In this document: one piece after another, positions 25,198 through 34,196 of the stretch
Position numbering within the stretch: position 1 is the first letter of the stretch
Layout: the number at the start of each line of letters is the position of its first letter
The notes under the pieces: generated by a model
What the model saw: only the letters and a program-made list of their open reading frames with translations
The model's database searches: none
Told to the model about the DNA's origin: nothing
Origin: an uncultured Lachnospiraceae bacterium
GTDB taxonomy: Bacteria > Bacillota > Clostridia > Lachnospirales > Lachnospiraceae
Assembly (NCBI GenBank): GCA_934438085.1
Contig: CAKSBC010000002.1
Coordinates: forward strand, 75,732 to 139,731
Direction of reading: 5' to 3'
DNA length: 64,000 nucleotides
Position numbers and translations under genes: made by a program

Positions 25198-25226
25198 TTG
25201 AGTATATATCTTAATCCTTGTAATAT
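25198..25226 (+). promoter_or_regulatory. Probable mscL promoter
   Basis: TTGAGT (25198-25203), 17 bases, TAATAT (25221-25226). A second arrangement, TTGTAA (25218-25223), 16 bases, TATAAT (25240-25245), overlaps it and is equally plausible. Confidence 0.5.
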
Positions 25227-25297
25227 AAGTTCATTACTGTATAATTGTTTTAAATTAAATCGGAATTGAACAGATTCGAGGAAAGGAAGCTTATTTC

Positions 25298-25723
25298 ATG
25301 AAGAAATTTATAGAAGAGTTCAAGGCATTTGCCTTAAAGGGAAATGTCATGGATATGGCGGTCGGTGTTATTATCGGAGGTGCATTCTCAGGAATAGTAA
25401 CAGCGCTTACAGATAACTTCATCACTCCTATACTTAATATGATAATGGGCGCACAGTTCTACTCAATAGGAGAGATAAAGAGCTTTGGTGCAAATTTTGT
25501 TTCTGCCGTAGTAAATTTCATTATTATGGCCTTCATCCTTTTCTGCCTCATGAAAGGACTCAACAAGCTCCTTTCAATAGGAAAGCATGAGGAACCAAAG
25601 CCTACAACCAAGAAATGTCCGTTCTGTATGTCTGAAATACCTATAGAGGCAACGCGCTGTCCGCACTGCACCTCTGTTCTTCCGGAGGAAAAGCCTGAAG
25701 CAGAAGCTGCTGACGCAAAATAA
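25298..25723 (+). CDS. mscL: Large-conductance mechanosensitive channel with C-terminal zinc ribbon
   Basis: The pentameric emergency valve opened by membrane tension on hypo-osmotic shock. The N-terminal helix and TM1 read FKAFALKGNVMDMAVGVIIG, as in all MscL; TM2 lies at about residues 68-92. After TM2, where the cytoplasmic helical bundle is usual, the protein carries C107-x2-C110-x10-C121-x2-C124 (KKCPFCMSE, TRCPHC), a zinc-ribbon pattern. GAGG lies upstream of the ATG. At 141 residues it is normal length; the ribbon replaces part of the standard C-terminus. Confidence 0.95.
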   Translation: MKKFIEEFKAFALKGNVMDMAVGVIIGGAFSGIVTALTDNFITPILNMIMGAQFYSIGEIKSFGANFVSAVVNFIIMAFILFCLMKGLNKLLSIGKHEEPKPTTKKCPFCMSEIPIEATRCPHCTSVLPEEKPEAEAADAK

Positions 25724-25750
25724 GAGCAGTTTATAAAACTATTAAGAAAA

Positions 25751-25790
25751 ATAAGCCGATTCCCTGATTGATCTCAGAGATTCGGCTTAT
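25751..25790. terminator. Bidirectional terminator between mscL and nadA
   Basis: ATAAGCCGA (25751-25759) pairs perfectly with TCGGCTTAT (25782-25790) across a 22-base loop. It is flanked by A-rich sequence on the left and T-rich on the right, and sits between convergent genes. Confidence 0.8.
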
Positions 25791-25852
25791 ATTATTTCTG
25801 GCTTTCAAAAGCTGGAAATTTGCATTTTTAAGTATTTGGCTTGATGTTATAA

Positions 25853-26770
25853 TCAGCCGCCAAGCTCTACCATGCGCTTTATGCAGCGGCCTGCGCCTTC
25901 GATGATTTCGTCAGAAAGCTGAATCTCTTCACCGCCCTTACCGGTAAGAGTATCATAAATGTCTACAAGTGTAGTGAGCTTCATGTTCATGCAGGTAAGA
26001 TTTACGCTGAGAGGATAGAAGCGTTTGTCCGGGCAGGAATACTGCAAATGCTCTACAATGCTGTTTTCTGTGCCGATGATAAATTCCTTTGCATCCGACT
26101 TTTCCGCAAATGACATTATGCCTGTTGTAGATCCGACATAATCGGCTGCGGCAGTAACCTTAGGACGGCACTCAGGATGAACTAAAAGCAGTGCGTCAGG
26201 ATGAGCCTTCTTTGCTGCGAGAACTTCATCATATGAGACAGCAGCATGTCTCGGACATCCACCATGCCAGAAGGTGAATTTCTTTTCAGGAAGCTGTGAA
26301 GCAACATAAGCTCCGAGATTCTGATCCGGAATAAAGAGGATTTTATCGTTTTCAATAGCCTTGCAGATTTTTACGGCACTTGAGCTTGTAACACATACGT
26401 CACACTCTGTCTTAAGCTCTGAGGTAGTATTAATGTAGGCTACTACGGCATGATCCGGATATTCCTTTTTAAGAGCACGTATGATCTCCAGGTCGACCTG
26501 ATCCGCCATAGGACATCCGGCCATAGGGTTTGCAAGCCAGACCTTCTTATCGGGAGAGAGCACCTTGCAGGTCTCTGCCATGAATCTTACTCCACACATA
26601 ATAACGCCGTCGGCATCCGTTCCCTGAGCATTGACGCTAAGCCCGTAGGAATCGCCTATATAATCGGCTATTTCGAGTACTGCATGGCTCTGATAAGCAT
26701 GTGCAAGTATACAAATATTTTTTTCTTTTTTGAGACGAATGATCTCGTCCTGTATTTCGCGTACAGTCAT
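25853..26770 (-). CDS. nadA: Quinolinate synthase
   Basis: It condenses iminoaspartate with dihydroxyacetone phosphate to quinolinate using a 4Fe-4S cluster. Visible motifs include ILAHAYQSHAVLEIADYIGD, the cysteine sites GVIMCGVRFMAET, GCPRH, and SCPDKRFYP near the C-terminus, and HPECRPKV. At 305 residues it fits the family. A longer frame starts at 26797 inside niaR, but ATG 26770, two bases after the niaR stop and preceded by GGAG, is the better start. It is the last gene of the nadB-nadC-niaR-nadA operon. Confidence 0.95.
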   Translation of the reverse strand: MTVREIQDEIIRLKKEKNICILAHAYQSHAVLEIADYIGDSYGLSVNAQGTDADGVIMCGVRFMAETCKVLSPDKKVWLANPMAGCPMADQVDLEIIRALKKEYPDHAVVAYINTTSELKTECDVCVTSSSAVKICKAIENDKILFIPDQNLGAYVASQLPEKKFTFWHGGCPRHAAVSYDEVLAAKKAHPDALLLVHPECRPKVTAAADYVGSTTGIMSFAEKSDAKEFIIGTENSIVEHLQYSCPDKRFYPLSVNLTCMNMKLTTLVDIYDTLTGKGGEEIQLSDEIIEGAGRCIKRMVELGG

Positions 26771-26772
26771 AA

Positions 26773-27315
26773 TTAAACTCCGTTTTCCTTTTCCCATGGT
26801 GTAAGAGGTGCAAGAAAGCCTGCCTTATCCAAAGCTTCCTCGATCATATCAAGTCTTTTTTCACTTGAAGCCTCTATAAGATGATAATGATAACCTCCGG
26901 TTACGGTTGAAAGCACAGTAGATGCTGCTCCGTCCAGAGCCTTGGTAAATTCTAAAACATCCTGTCTTGAGCTGATATCAAGCTCGACACTTATCCTTCC
27001 GTATACTCTGTGGCTGACACTGATGTTCTTTACGCGTCCTCCGAGGTCGACTATAGTATTGAGCTCATCAGCTGCCTGTTCAGGCTTGTGACGCAGCTTG
27101 AATTCTCTCATGCAGAAGGTATTTTCCTGACGATTTTTAACATAGCCGCGGTTAGTCGAGATTATATCTGGATGAGAAGCTCTTATGACTGCAAGATCCT
27201 GAACTATGACCTGACGGCTTACCTTAAATCTTGATGCCAGTTCCTTAGCGGCAATAGGCTCATCAGCAGAAATGAGCAGGCTTAGGATCAGGTTTCTTCT
27301 TTCGTTCGTACTCAT
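26773..27315 (-). CDS. niaR: NiaR nicotinate-responsive repressor (HTH-3H)
   Basis: A 180-residue regulator: an N-terminal winged HTH (AAKELASRFKVSRQVIVQDL) and a C-terminal 3H domain whose histidines are visible in ISVSHRVYG and GGYHYHLIEA. NiaR (YrxA) binds nicotinic acid and represses NAD synthesis and niacin uptake genes. Its ATG follows the nadC stop with one base between and has AGGAGG upstream. Being inside the operon it would autoregulate through the operator in front of nadB. Confidence 0.93.
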   Translation of the reverse strand: MSTNERRNLILSLLISADEPIAAKELASRFKVSRQVIVQDLAVIRASHPDIISTNRGYVKNRQENTFCMREFKLRHKPEQAADELNTIVDLGGRVKNISVSHRVYGRISVELDISSRQDVLEFTKALDGAASTVLSTVTGGYHYHLIEASSEKRLDMIEEALDKAGFLAPLTPWEKENGV

Positions 27316-27316
27316 T

Positions 27317-28180
27317 TCAAGCCTCCTTATCTACAGGCTTAAGCTCCTTCATGGAAAGATCCAGTATCTGGGCAGAATGAGTGAGTGCTCCGCTGGACAC
27401 ATAATCGATGCCGATACTTTTAAGTCTTGCAATGTTGTCTAATGTAACATTGCCGGAACATTCGGTCTCGGCACGTCCGTTTATGAGCTTAACGGCTTCG
27501 CGCATGTCATCGTCGCTCATATTGTCGAGCATGATGATATCGGCACCGGCCTCCACTGCTTCTTTGACCTGCTCAAGGGTTTCAGTCTCAACCTCTATTT
27601 TTCTTACAAAAGGAGCATAGGCCTTTGCCATGCGGACAGCCGCACCGACCCCGCCGGCAGCACCTATGTGGTTATCCTTTAGCATCACACCGTCGGAAAG
27701 ACCTGTGCGGTGATTGTTTCCTCCGCCTATTTTAACGGCATATTTTTCAAAAATACGGTTATTAGGAGTTGTCTTTCTTGTATCAAGAAGCTTAATACCG
27801 CTGCCCTCAAGCGCTTTGGCGGTTCTGTGAGTATATGTTGCAATGCCGCTCATACGCTGAAGATAATTGAGAGCTGTGCGTTCTCCGGAAAGCAGTACTC
27901 TTATATCGCCCGTTATAATACAGAGAAGATCTCCCGGATGCACCATGTCTCCGTCACGGAATTTAAAGTCAAAGCTTGTAGTTTCGTCAAGAAGTGTGAA
28001 TACTCTGGCAAAAACGTCAAGACCGGCAATAATGCCCTCCTGCTTAGCGATAAGCTTGACAGTACCGAGCCTGTATTCAGGCATTACTGCATTAGTGGAG
28101 ACATCCTCTCCCGGCATATCCTCTCTTAAAGCATCAAGTATAAGTCTGCCGGCATTGAGTCTAAGATTAATATCATTCAT
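27317..28180 (-). CDS. nadC: Nicotinate-nucleotide pyrophosphorylase (carboxylating)
   Basis: It converts quinolinate and PRPP to nicotinate mononucleotide with loss of CO2. Motifs include GERTALNYLQRMSGIATYT, LLDTRKTTPNNRIFEKYAVK, GGGNNHRTGLSDGVMLKDNH, and the barrel strand motifs VETETLEQVKEA and ADIIMLDNM. At 287 residues it is full length. The start ATG lies within the last codons of nadB (ATGAATGA, 8-base overlap), a sign of translational coupling. Confidence 0.96.
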   Translation of the reverse strand: MNDINLRLNAGRLILDALREDMPGEDVSTNAVMPEYRLGTVKLIAKQEGIIAGLDVFARVFTLLDETTSFDFKFRDGDMVHPGDLLCIITGDIRVLLSGERTALNYLQRMSGIATYTHRTAKALEGSGIKLLDTRKTTPNNRIFEKYAVKIGGGNNHRTGLSDGVMLKDNHIGAAGGVGAAVRMAKAYAPFVRKIEVETETLEQVKEAVEAGADIIMLDNMSDDDMREAVKLINGRAETECSGNVTLDNIARLKSIGIDYVSSGALTHSAQILDLSMKELKPVDKEA

Positions 28181-29468
28181 GGCTTGCTTTCATCCTTTCT
28201 ATAGCACTGAGAACCTCACTGCGGTATGCATCAAGCAGCGGTTCCTGTTCTCTGTAAACAGCGAGCTCAGGAGCCTTGCCGTTAAATTGCTTTTTATCTC
28301 CGAATAAAATATCATCGGCAGCACGTTGAGCAAATACCAGTGACTCAAGGAGTGAGTTGCTGGCGAGGCGATTCCTTCCGTGAACTCCGCTGCAACTTGT
28401 TTCACCGCAGGCATAAAGTCCGGAAAGATGCGTACGGCCGCTTAGATCCGCTTTAATTCCGCCCATAAAATAGTGCTGAGCAGGAACTACCGGGATCGGC
28501 TCATGAAGTGCATCGTAGCCTTCTTCGGCACAGCGTGCAAGTATATTAGGAAAATGCTTACGGATCGTTTCCTCTCCGATAGGTCTCATATCCTCTAATA
28601 CATATTCTGTTCCGTCTTTTTCCATCTGCTCACTTATAATGCCGCTCAAAACATCTCTCGGCTGAAGCTCATTGGTAAATCTTGCACCGTTTTTATCATA
28701 AAGCAGTGAGCCCTCGCCTCTGACGGATTCTGATATAAGGAAGCGTCTGCCCGGCTTTTTGGAAAAAAGGGTCGTAGGGTGGATCTGTATATAGTCAAGA
28801 TGTTCTACGGCGACATTGTGGCGCATAGCTATTGCTAAAGCGTCTCCGGTTATGTGGGAATAATTGGTGGAATTTTTATAGAGACCTCCGATACCTCCGC
28901 AGGCAAGCACTACGGAAGCTGCGCCTATGGCATAAGGCTCGCCGTCAGGGCCTGCCGCAACTATGCCTCCGCAGGCATCTGAGTCAGTTATTATATCAAG
29001 CATGACAGTATCCTCACGAAGAGTGATATTGTCCTTTGTTTTGACCTCATTTAAAAGAGTCTGAGTGATTTCTTTTCCTGTTATATCCTCATGAAAAAGT
29101 ATTCTAGGTCTTGAATGCGCACCTTCACGGGTGAATGCAAGGCTTCCGTCAGGATGTCTTGTAAAACGAACTCCGCGAAGCAACAGATCACGAATAATGC
29201 TGTTGGAGGAACGGATCATGAGATCCACGGCCTTTACATCATTTTCATAATGACCGGCATGCATCGTATCTTCCATATATGACTCATAGTCACTTTCGCC
29301 GCAGAGCATGCATATTCCGCCCTGCGCAAGGAAGGAGTCGCTCTCATCAGCTTTTTTCTTGGTGATAAGCAGTATCTTCATACGCTCCGGAAGATTGAGA
29401 GCACAGTAGAGGCCGGCGGCTCCTGTACCTACAATGACTGTATCAAAATATTCATTCATATCAGACAT
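28173..29468 (-). CDS. nadB: L-aspartate oxidase (short form)
   Basis: This FAD enzyme oxidises L-aspartate to iminoaspartate, the first step of de novo NAD synthesis. The FAD-binding GTGAAGLYCALNL lies near the N-terminus. SFLAQGGICM, the active-site region AFTREGAHSRPRILFHEDIT, GVHGRNRLASNSLLE and the capping region follow. It has 431 residues against about 530 in enterobacteria and lacks most of the C-terminal three-helix domain; similar short forms occur in Clostridia. GAGG precedes ATG 29468. In anaerobes the electron acceptor would be fumarate. Confidence 0.93.
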   Translation of the reverse strand: MSDMNEYFDTVIVGTGAAGLYCALNLPERMKILLITKKKADESDSFLAQGGICMLCGESDYESYMEDTMHAGHYENDVKAVDLMIRSSNSIIRDLLLRGVRFTRHPDGSLAFTREGAHSRPRILFHEDITGKEITQTLLNEVKTKDNITLREDTVMLDIITDSDACGGIVAAGPDGEPYAIGAASVVLACGGIGGLYKNSTNYSHITGDALAIAMRHNVAVEHLDYIQIHPTTLFSKKPGRRFLISESVRGEGSLLYDKNGARFTNELQPRDVLSGIISEQMEKDGTEYVLEDMRPIGEETIRKHFPNILARCAEEGYDALHEPIPVVPAQHYFMGGIKADLSGRTHLSGLYACGETSCSGVHGRNRLASNSLLESLVFAQRAADDILFGDKKQFNGKAPELAVYREQEPLLDAYRSEVLSAIERMKASHE

Positions 29469-29580
29469 ATCAGATGTCCTCTTTTCTGGTTTATTGTGCT
29501 TAAAGAAGAGTTCGGCAAAATCATAATTACCTGTCCGAATTCGTCACCTGTATACGATGACTGTTTTAAGCAGTGACGTG

Positions 29581-29609
29581 ATTGTATCACTGTAGTTTAC
29601 AGGTGTCAA
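29581..29609 (-). promoter_or_regulatory. Promoter of the nadB-nadC-niaR-nadA operon
   Basis: On the minus strand TTGACA (plus-strand 29604-29609), a 17-base spacer and TACAAT (29581-29586) give a near-consensus sigma-A promoter, about 110 bases before the nadB start. The -35 box is inside the NiaR-type operator. Confidence 0.8.
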
Positions 29610-29618
29610 GACACATGT
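29599..29618. promoter_or_regulatory. NiaR-type operator
   Basis: ACAGGTGTC-AA-GACACATGT is a 20-base inverted repeat with one mismatched pair. It matches what I recall of Firmicute NiaR boxes (ACA...GTGTC/GACAC...TGT). It covers the -35 element of the nadB promoter; a further TGTCAA half-site lies at 29629-29634. Confidence 0.75.
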
Positions 29619-29672
29619 AATACTAAAGTGTCAACTCACACCATAAAGCCGCTTAGAAATGGATAAGATTTT

Positions 29673-29702
29673 TTGACTAATAAAGAATATATAGAGTATA
29701 AT
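29673..29702 (+). promoter_or_regulatory. Promoter for the GT2-thiN pair
   Basis: TTGACT (29673-29678), an 18-base spacer, TATAAT (29697-29702), 31 bases before the ATG at 29734. It diverges from the nad promoter. Confidence 0.75.
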
Positions 29703-29733
29703 CAGCATGAAAATAAATCAACGGAGATAAAGC

Positions 29734-30738
29734 ATGTCAAAGCTTATAAGCCTCATTGTTTCAGTATATAACGAGGAAAACGGACTGAAGCAGTTTTATG
29801 AAACAACAAAAAGCATAATGGATAAATTTACCGCAGACTCTGCGGCAGAGGATAAGGAGTACAGCTATGAACTGTGCTTTGTAAATGACGGCAGCTCGGA
29901 TAACAGCGGCAGGATCCTTACAGATATCAAGAAAGAGGACAGCAAGCATGTCACGCTCATAAGCTTTTCAAGGAATTTCGGACATGAGGCTGCCATGACA
30001 GCAGGACTTGACTATGCATCGGGAGATTATCTCATATTTATGGATGCAGATCTGCAGCATCCGCCGGCACTGATACCTGATATCATTGCACGCTTTGAGA
30101 AAGGTGCTGAGGTCATCAGCATGGTAAGAACCAAGAATGAATCAGCAGGAGGCCTTAAGAACCTTACCTCAGATCTTTTTTATAAGCTAATAAATGAAAT
30201 ATCAGAAACAAGACTTATACCCGGAGCCTCGGATTTCTTTGCAATAGACAGCAATGCAGCCAAGGTTTTAAGAGAGAACTACCGTGAAAAGGTGCGTTTC
30301 TTAAGAGGCTATGTACAGAATATTGGCTTTAACAAGGACACCATAGAATATGAAGCTGCGGCAAGAGTCGCAGGACACAGTCACTACAGTATTAAAAAGC
30401 TTTGGAAGTTCTCTATGGACACAATCATTTGCTTTTCAAATGTTCCACTGAAGCTGGGCATATATGCCGGCCTTGCTTCGGGAACGCTCGGAATACTGCT
30501 CATTATATATACGCTTCTGACAAGAAACGGAGCACCGAGCGGCTATGCCACAATAGTTATTGTCCTGTGCTTTATGTTTGCAGTACTTTTTATGCTGCTT
30601 GGCATTTTGGGAAGCTACATAGCGGTGCTGTTTAGGGAAATGCAGGACAGGCCTATTTATATAGTTAAGGATGTGGAAAAGGCAGCAGGAGGCTGTATTA
30701 ATGAAAAGATGTGTGATAGTAGGCGGAGCGCCGATTGA
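29734..30738 (+). CDS. GtrB/DPM1-like polyprenyl-phosphate glycosyltransferase
   Basis: The 334-residue protein has a GT2 domain (ISLIVSVYNEENGL, FVNDGSSDNSG, metal site MDADLQHPP) and two C-terminal membrane helices (about residues 235-305) ending EMQDRPIYIVKD. This architecture makes undecaprenyl-phosphate-linked sugars at the inner face of the membrane, to be used by GT-C enzymes outside. GGAG lies upstream of ATG. It could feed the three GT-C-like proteins at 13.5-18.7 kb; that is inferred. The 3' end overlaps thiN by 38 bases. Confidence 0.9.
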   Translation: MSKLISLIVSVYNEENGLKQFYETTKSIMDKFTADSAAEDKEYSYELCFVNDGSSDNSGRILTDIKKEDSKHVTLISFSRNFGHEAAMTAGLDYASGDYLIFMDADLQHPPALIPDIIARFEKGAEVISMVRTKNESAGGLKNLTSDLFYKLINEISETRLIPGASDFFAIDSNAAKVLRENYREKVRFLRGYVQNIGFNKDTIEYEAAARVAGHSHYSIKKLWKFSMDTIICFSNVPLKLGIYAGLASGTLGILLIIYTLLTRNGAPSGYATIVIVLCFMFAVLFMLLGILGSYIAVLFREMQDRPIYIVKDVEKAAGGCINEKMCDSRRSAD

Positions 30739-31378
30739 AAATTATAACAGAATTAAAGGCTATCTGAGAGACGATGACTTTATCATATATTGTGACTGCG
30801 GCCTTAAGCATAAAGAAAGACTTGAAGCAAAGCCTGACCTTATAGTGGGAGATTTTGATTCCTACGAAAAGTCAAAGCTGGGCGGTATAAGCATTAACAT
30901 GGAAAATGCTACCGCAACGGATGAGGATTCGAGTGAGGTTATTGAGCTCTGCCCTGTCAAGGATGATACAGATACTTCACATGCCGTGACAGTCGCTCTT
31001 GAACGCGGGTTTGAAGACTTTCTGCTTGTAGGCATGACAGGAAGACGCATGGATCATACCCTGGGTAATGTCTATATTCTTCACAGACTTGATGAGCTTA
31101 ATAAAAAAGCACTGATGGTAGATGATTATTCTGAAATGAGTATAGTGAATAGGGAAACCGTTTCAATAGATGACAGCATGCCATTTTTCTCACTTATTAA
31201 TATTACCGGAAAAGCAAGCGGGATAACGATAAAAAATGCAAAGTACCCGCTTGAAAACAGTGAGATAGTCCAGATCCACAATGATCTGGGAGTGAGCAAT
31301 GAGGTTCTGCCGGGAATGATGGCAAGCATCAGCGTTAAGGAAGGTAAGCTGCTTCTGATACGTGATATCGTAGGCTGA
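30701..31378 (+). CDS. thiN: Thiamine pyrophosphokinase
   Basis: It transfers pyrophosphate from ATP to thiamine, giving TPP. Motifs: CVIVGGAPIENYNR at the N-terminus, DDFIIYCDCGLKH, PDLIVGDFDSYE, DTSHAVTVALERGF and LVGMTGRRMDHTLGN. At 225 residues it is typical. The frame opens at 30671, but AGGAGG 8 bases before ATG 30701 sets the start, inside the end of the glycosyltransferase gene. In many Firmicutes thiN follows ribosome-biogenesis genes; here it is paired with a glycosyltransferase. No TPP riboswitch is seen upstream. Confidence 0.92.
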   Translation: MKRCVIVGGAPIENYNRIKGYLRDDDFIIYCDCGLKHKERLEAKPDLIVGDFDSYEKSKLGGISINMENATATDEDSSEVIELCPVKDDTDTSHAVTVALERGFEDFLLVGMTGRRMDHTLGNVYILHRLDELNKKALMVDDYSEMSIVNRETVSIDDSMPFFSLINITGKASGITIKNAKYPLENSEIVQIHNDLGVSNEVLPGMMASISVKEGKLLLIRDIVG

Positions 31379-31404
31379 TGAGCAGCGTACCGTTTTGACA
31401 GGGC

Positions 31405-32340
31405 TTACGGCACGCCTTCAAGCTTAAAGGACGGCGTATATTCCTCCTTTGCAGAGCTTTTTTCCTGCATGAAGCCGTTTAAGTTAAGCCGAAGAGCTTC
31501 TTTAACGACTGAATCATATTCATAGCTCGTGATGCGGCGGTTTATATCCTTATAGCTGCTGTCAGAAAGCACTTTATAAAACGGGGTGTACTGGCTCATA
31601 AGGCTTATAAGGAAGCTGTCAGGATCAAATATTGAAGCTATGGCATTAAGCATTGCTATCGAATCAGCTTTGTGCTTAGGAAGCACCATATGTCTTATAA
31701 TTACTCCGCTTTTCATGCTCTGCACATTTGTGGCAGAGCTTTTTTCTAATATTGGGGCACCGGTCTGCGCTATCATTTCCTTTACTGCTATAACAGCAGT
31801 CTGAAAATAATGAGGGGCAGCGGAAAAACGTACTGCAAGCTCATCGGAGTAATACTTGATATCGGGAAGATAAATGTCAACGTAGCCATCGAGCATGCGC
31901 ACAGTATCAACATTTTCATAGCCGCCGCAGTTATAGACAACAGGAATATCGAGCTTGTGCTTAACAAGGTCAAGCGCTTCTATAACTGACGGAAGATAGT
32001 GAGTTGCGGTGATAAGGTCTATGTTCTGAGCACCTTCATCCTGAAGCTTAAGAAACACCTCTGAAAGCTCCTTTACGCTTATTTCCTTACCGAAGCCCTC
32101 GGCGCTTATGTCATGGTTTTGACAAAAGACACAGCGAAGAGTGCAGTTAGAAAAAAACACTGCACCTGAGCCGCCGGAAGCACTTAAAATCGGCTCTTCC
32201 CACATGTGAAGAGCCGCTCTTGCTATCTTTGGAAGCACACCTGCACGGCAGAAACCTGCAGTCTCATGCCTGTTGACACCGCATTTTCTGGGGCACAGTG
32301 TGCAGCCAGAATATATTTTTTTTATCTCATCTGTATTCAT
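31405..32340 (-). CDS. Radical SAM protein, pyruvate-formate-lyase-activase-like (PflX group)
   Basis: A 311-residue protein with the radical SAM cluster motif Cys66-x3-Cys70-x2-Cys73 (NCTLRCVFCQNHDIS). An N-terminal cysteine set (Cys13, Cys16, Cys20, Cys31) looks like a second metal site, and GGYENVDTV and IYLPDIKYY follow. This set is typical of the PflX-type group, whose substrate is not established. The C-terminal 30 residues are not conserved-looking. The stop lies in a weak inverted repeat (31385-31393 with 31407-31415) facing thiN. The gene lies 2 bases after the SulP gene, so they are probably co-transcribed. Confidence 0.85.
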   Translation of the reverse strand: MNTDEIKKIYSGCTLCPRKCGVNRHETAGFCRAGVLPKIARAALHMWEEPILSASGGSGAVFFSNCTLRCVFCQNHDISAEGFGKEISVKELSEVFLKLQDEGAQNIDLITATHYLPSVIEALDLVKHKLDIPVVYNCGGYENVDTVRMLDGYVDIYLPDIKYYSDELAVRFSAAPHYFQTAVIAVKEMIAQTGAPILEKSSATNVQSMKSGVIIRHMVLPKHKADSIAMLNAIASIFDPDSFLISLMSQYTPFYKVLSDSSYKDINRRITSYEYDSVVKEALRLNLNGFMQEKSSAKEEYTPSFKLEGVP

Positions 32341-32342
32341 AC

Positions 32343-34007
32343 TCAGTCTTCATCGCCGGCCATTTGAGCCACAATACTGCTGATAGCCTTATCGGCGCTC
32401 CAGAAGTAGTGGTCTTCGCCGATCAGCTCGGTTATTCCGGCTCTGTTAAAATAGCTTCTGACATTTTCAGACATACCGCAGAAATATATGCTGTGTCCTT
32501 CTGAAAGCATTTTCTGACAATGCTCAAGAACTGTTTCAGCACCGGAAACATCGATATTCGGCATACCTCTTAAGGACATAATAAGTGTGTCATAGGTATC
32601 AGGTCTTTCCTCCATAAGACGGTTGAATTCGTCGGTAGCTCCGAAGAAAAGAGGCCCTGTTACATAGGCAACGCCTATACCGCGCACATCACCGTCTTCT
32701 ATTGTGTATTCACCGTCAATGTTTTTAAGACGATCCGGGTCAATAGCAGAGAAGCTGACATGGATCTTGCTGGTTTTTGCAACGTATAAAAGCGCAGAAT
32801 ATATGATGCCTACCATGATAGCAACGGTAAGATCAGCGACCACGGTAGTGATCATGGTAATGAAAAACTGGCTGAGTCCGGACTTAAATCTGTGTTTAAC
32901 AAGATAGGAAATGCCGGCCCAGTCATTCATGCGCCACGCTGTTACCATAAGTACTCCCGCAAGGGCTGAAAGCGGAAGCTTTGCCATAAGGCCGCCCAGA
33001 AGAAACATTGACATAAGCAGGAATACAGAATGGAAAATGCTGGTCATACGAGTCTGCTGTCCTGACTTAACGGCAACGCTGGTACGTGCTATAGCCGCTG
33101 TAGCAGGAACACCTCCGAAAAACGGCAGTAAAATGTTGCCTACGCCCTGGGCGATAAGCTCCTGATCCGCATCGAATTTTTCGTTCTTCATTCTGCTTGC
33201 GGAAGCTCCGCAAAGCAAACTTTCTATCATTGCAAGTGCGGCAATGGTCACGATAGGTGAAGCCAGACCGCTTATCATTTCAAGGTTTATACCGCTAAGA
33301 GACAATCTGTCGGAAAGCATAAGCGTACGCGGAATGTCGCCTACTAATGCAATGTCATCCATTTTAAGGATAATGCTTAAGGCAGTAGCGACAATGATTC
33401 CTATAAGAGATCCCGGTATGCGCTGCCCCCATTTTTTTGGCCATAGGAGCATGATGAAAACTACTAAAAGTCCAATGAACATGGTGTGAAGATCAGGATG
33501 AAAGCCGAGAGTGAAATATGAGGCTAATTTTTCTATATTATCTGAGCCTGAGGATACCGTTCCGAAGAAATTGTCGACCTGACCTAATGCTATGATAATT
33601 GCTATACCTGAGGTGAAGCCCATGATGACAGGCATCGGAATAAAGCCTATAAGACGTCCGAGTCGGAGTATTCCGGCAATGAGAAGGATGATTCCGGCAA
33701 CAAGGCAGGCGATGAAAACACCGTTCAGACCATATTTTGCAACAATACCAATGAGCACAGCACTCATAGCTCCGGTAGGTCCGGATATCTGATAGGATGC
33801 ACCACCAAGTATTGCAATGATTATGCCTGCAATTATAGCTGTAACAAGTCCTGAGGCAGCTGAAGCACCGCTCGAAACTCCGAATGCAAGTGCAAGCGGA
33901 AGTGCTACCGCACATACTGTAAGACCCGCAAGTGCATCCGCACCCAATCGCGCCGCATTATAGCCTGAAAATTCAGTCTTCAGGCTGTTAAAATACTTTC
34001 TTATCAT
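32343..34007 (-). CDS. SulP/SLC26-family anion transporter with STAS domain
   Basis: A 554-residue membrane protein. The SulP core begins LGADALAGLTVCAVALPLAL and includes QISGPTGAMSAVLIGI; a cytoplasmic STAS domain follows from about residue 440 (YDTLIMSLRGMPNIDVSGAE). Members carry sulfate, bicarbonate or dicarboxylates; substrate cannot be read from the sequence. An AGGGGGG ribosome site precedes the ATG. The next gene is a radical SAM protein. Confidence 0.92.
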   Translation of the reverse strand: MIRKYFNSLKTEFSGYNAARLGADALAGLTVCAVALPLALAFGVSSGASAASGLVTAIIAGIIIAILGGASYQISGPTGAMSAVLIGIVAKYGLNGVFIACLVAGIILLIAGILRLGRLIGFIPMPVIMGFTSGIAIIIALGQVDNFFGTVSSGSDNIEKLASYFTLGFHPDLHTMFIGLLVVFIMLLWPKKWGQRIPGSLIGIIVATALSIILKMDDIALVGDIPRTLMLSDRLSLSGINLEMISGLASPIVTIAALAMIESLLCGASASRMKNEKFDADQELIAQGVGNILLPFFGGVPATAAIARTSVAVKSGQQTRMTSIFHSVFLLMSMFLLGGLMAKLPLSALAGVLMVTAWRMNDWAGISYLVKHRFKSGLSQFFITMITTVVADLTVAIMVGIIYSALLYVAKTSKIHVSFSAIDPDRLKNIDGEYTIEDGDVRGIGVAYVTGPLFFGATDEFNRLMEERPDTYDTLIMSLRGMPNIDVSGAETVLEHCQKMLSEGHSIYFCGMSENVRSYFNRAGITELIGEDHYFWSADKAISSIVAQMAGDED

Positions 34008-34196
34008 TAAACCGTTCCCCCCTGTAAGATAAATGTGAAAGTTTTTAAGCCAAACGCTGTCTAATATAGCATAATTTCTAAGCCTTCTTCAATGTGATAA
34101 GGCTGCAAGAGGGAATAAAAGCCGGATTGTATCTGATAAAAAGCGTTTCTGAAAAAGTGCATTTCTGAACAAAGTGTAAAACTTATGGCTGTTTGC

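Noticed and set aside
30600..30701. TPP riboswitch upstream of thiN
   Set aside because: The region before thiN is coding sequence of the glycosyltransferase; no THI-box-like pattern is visible.
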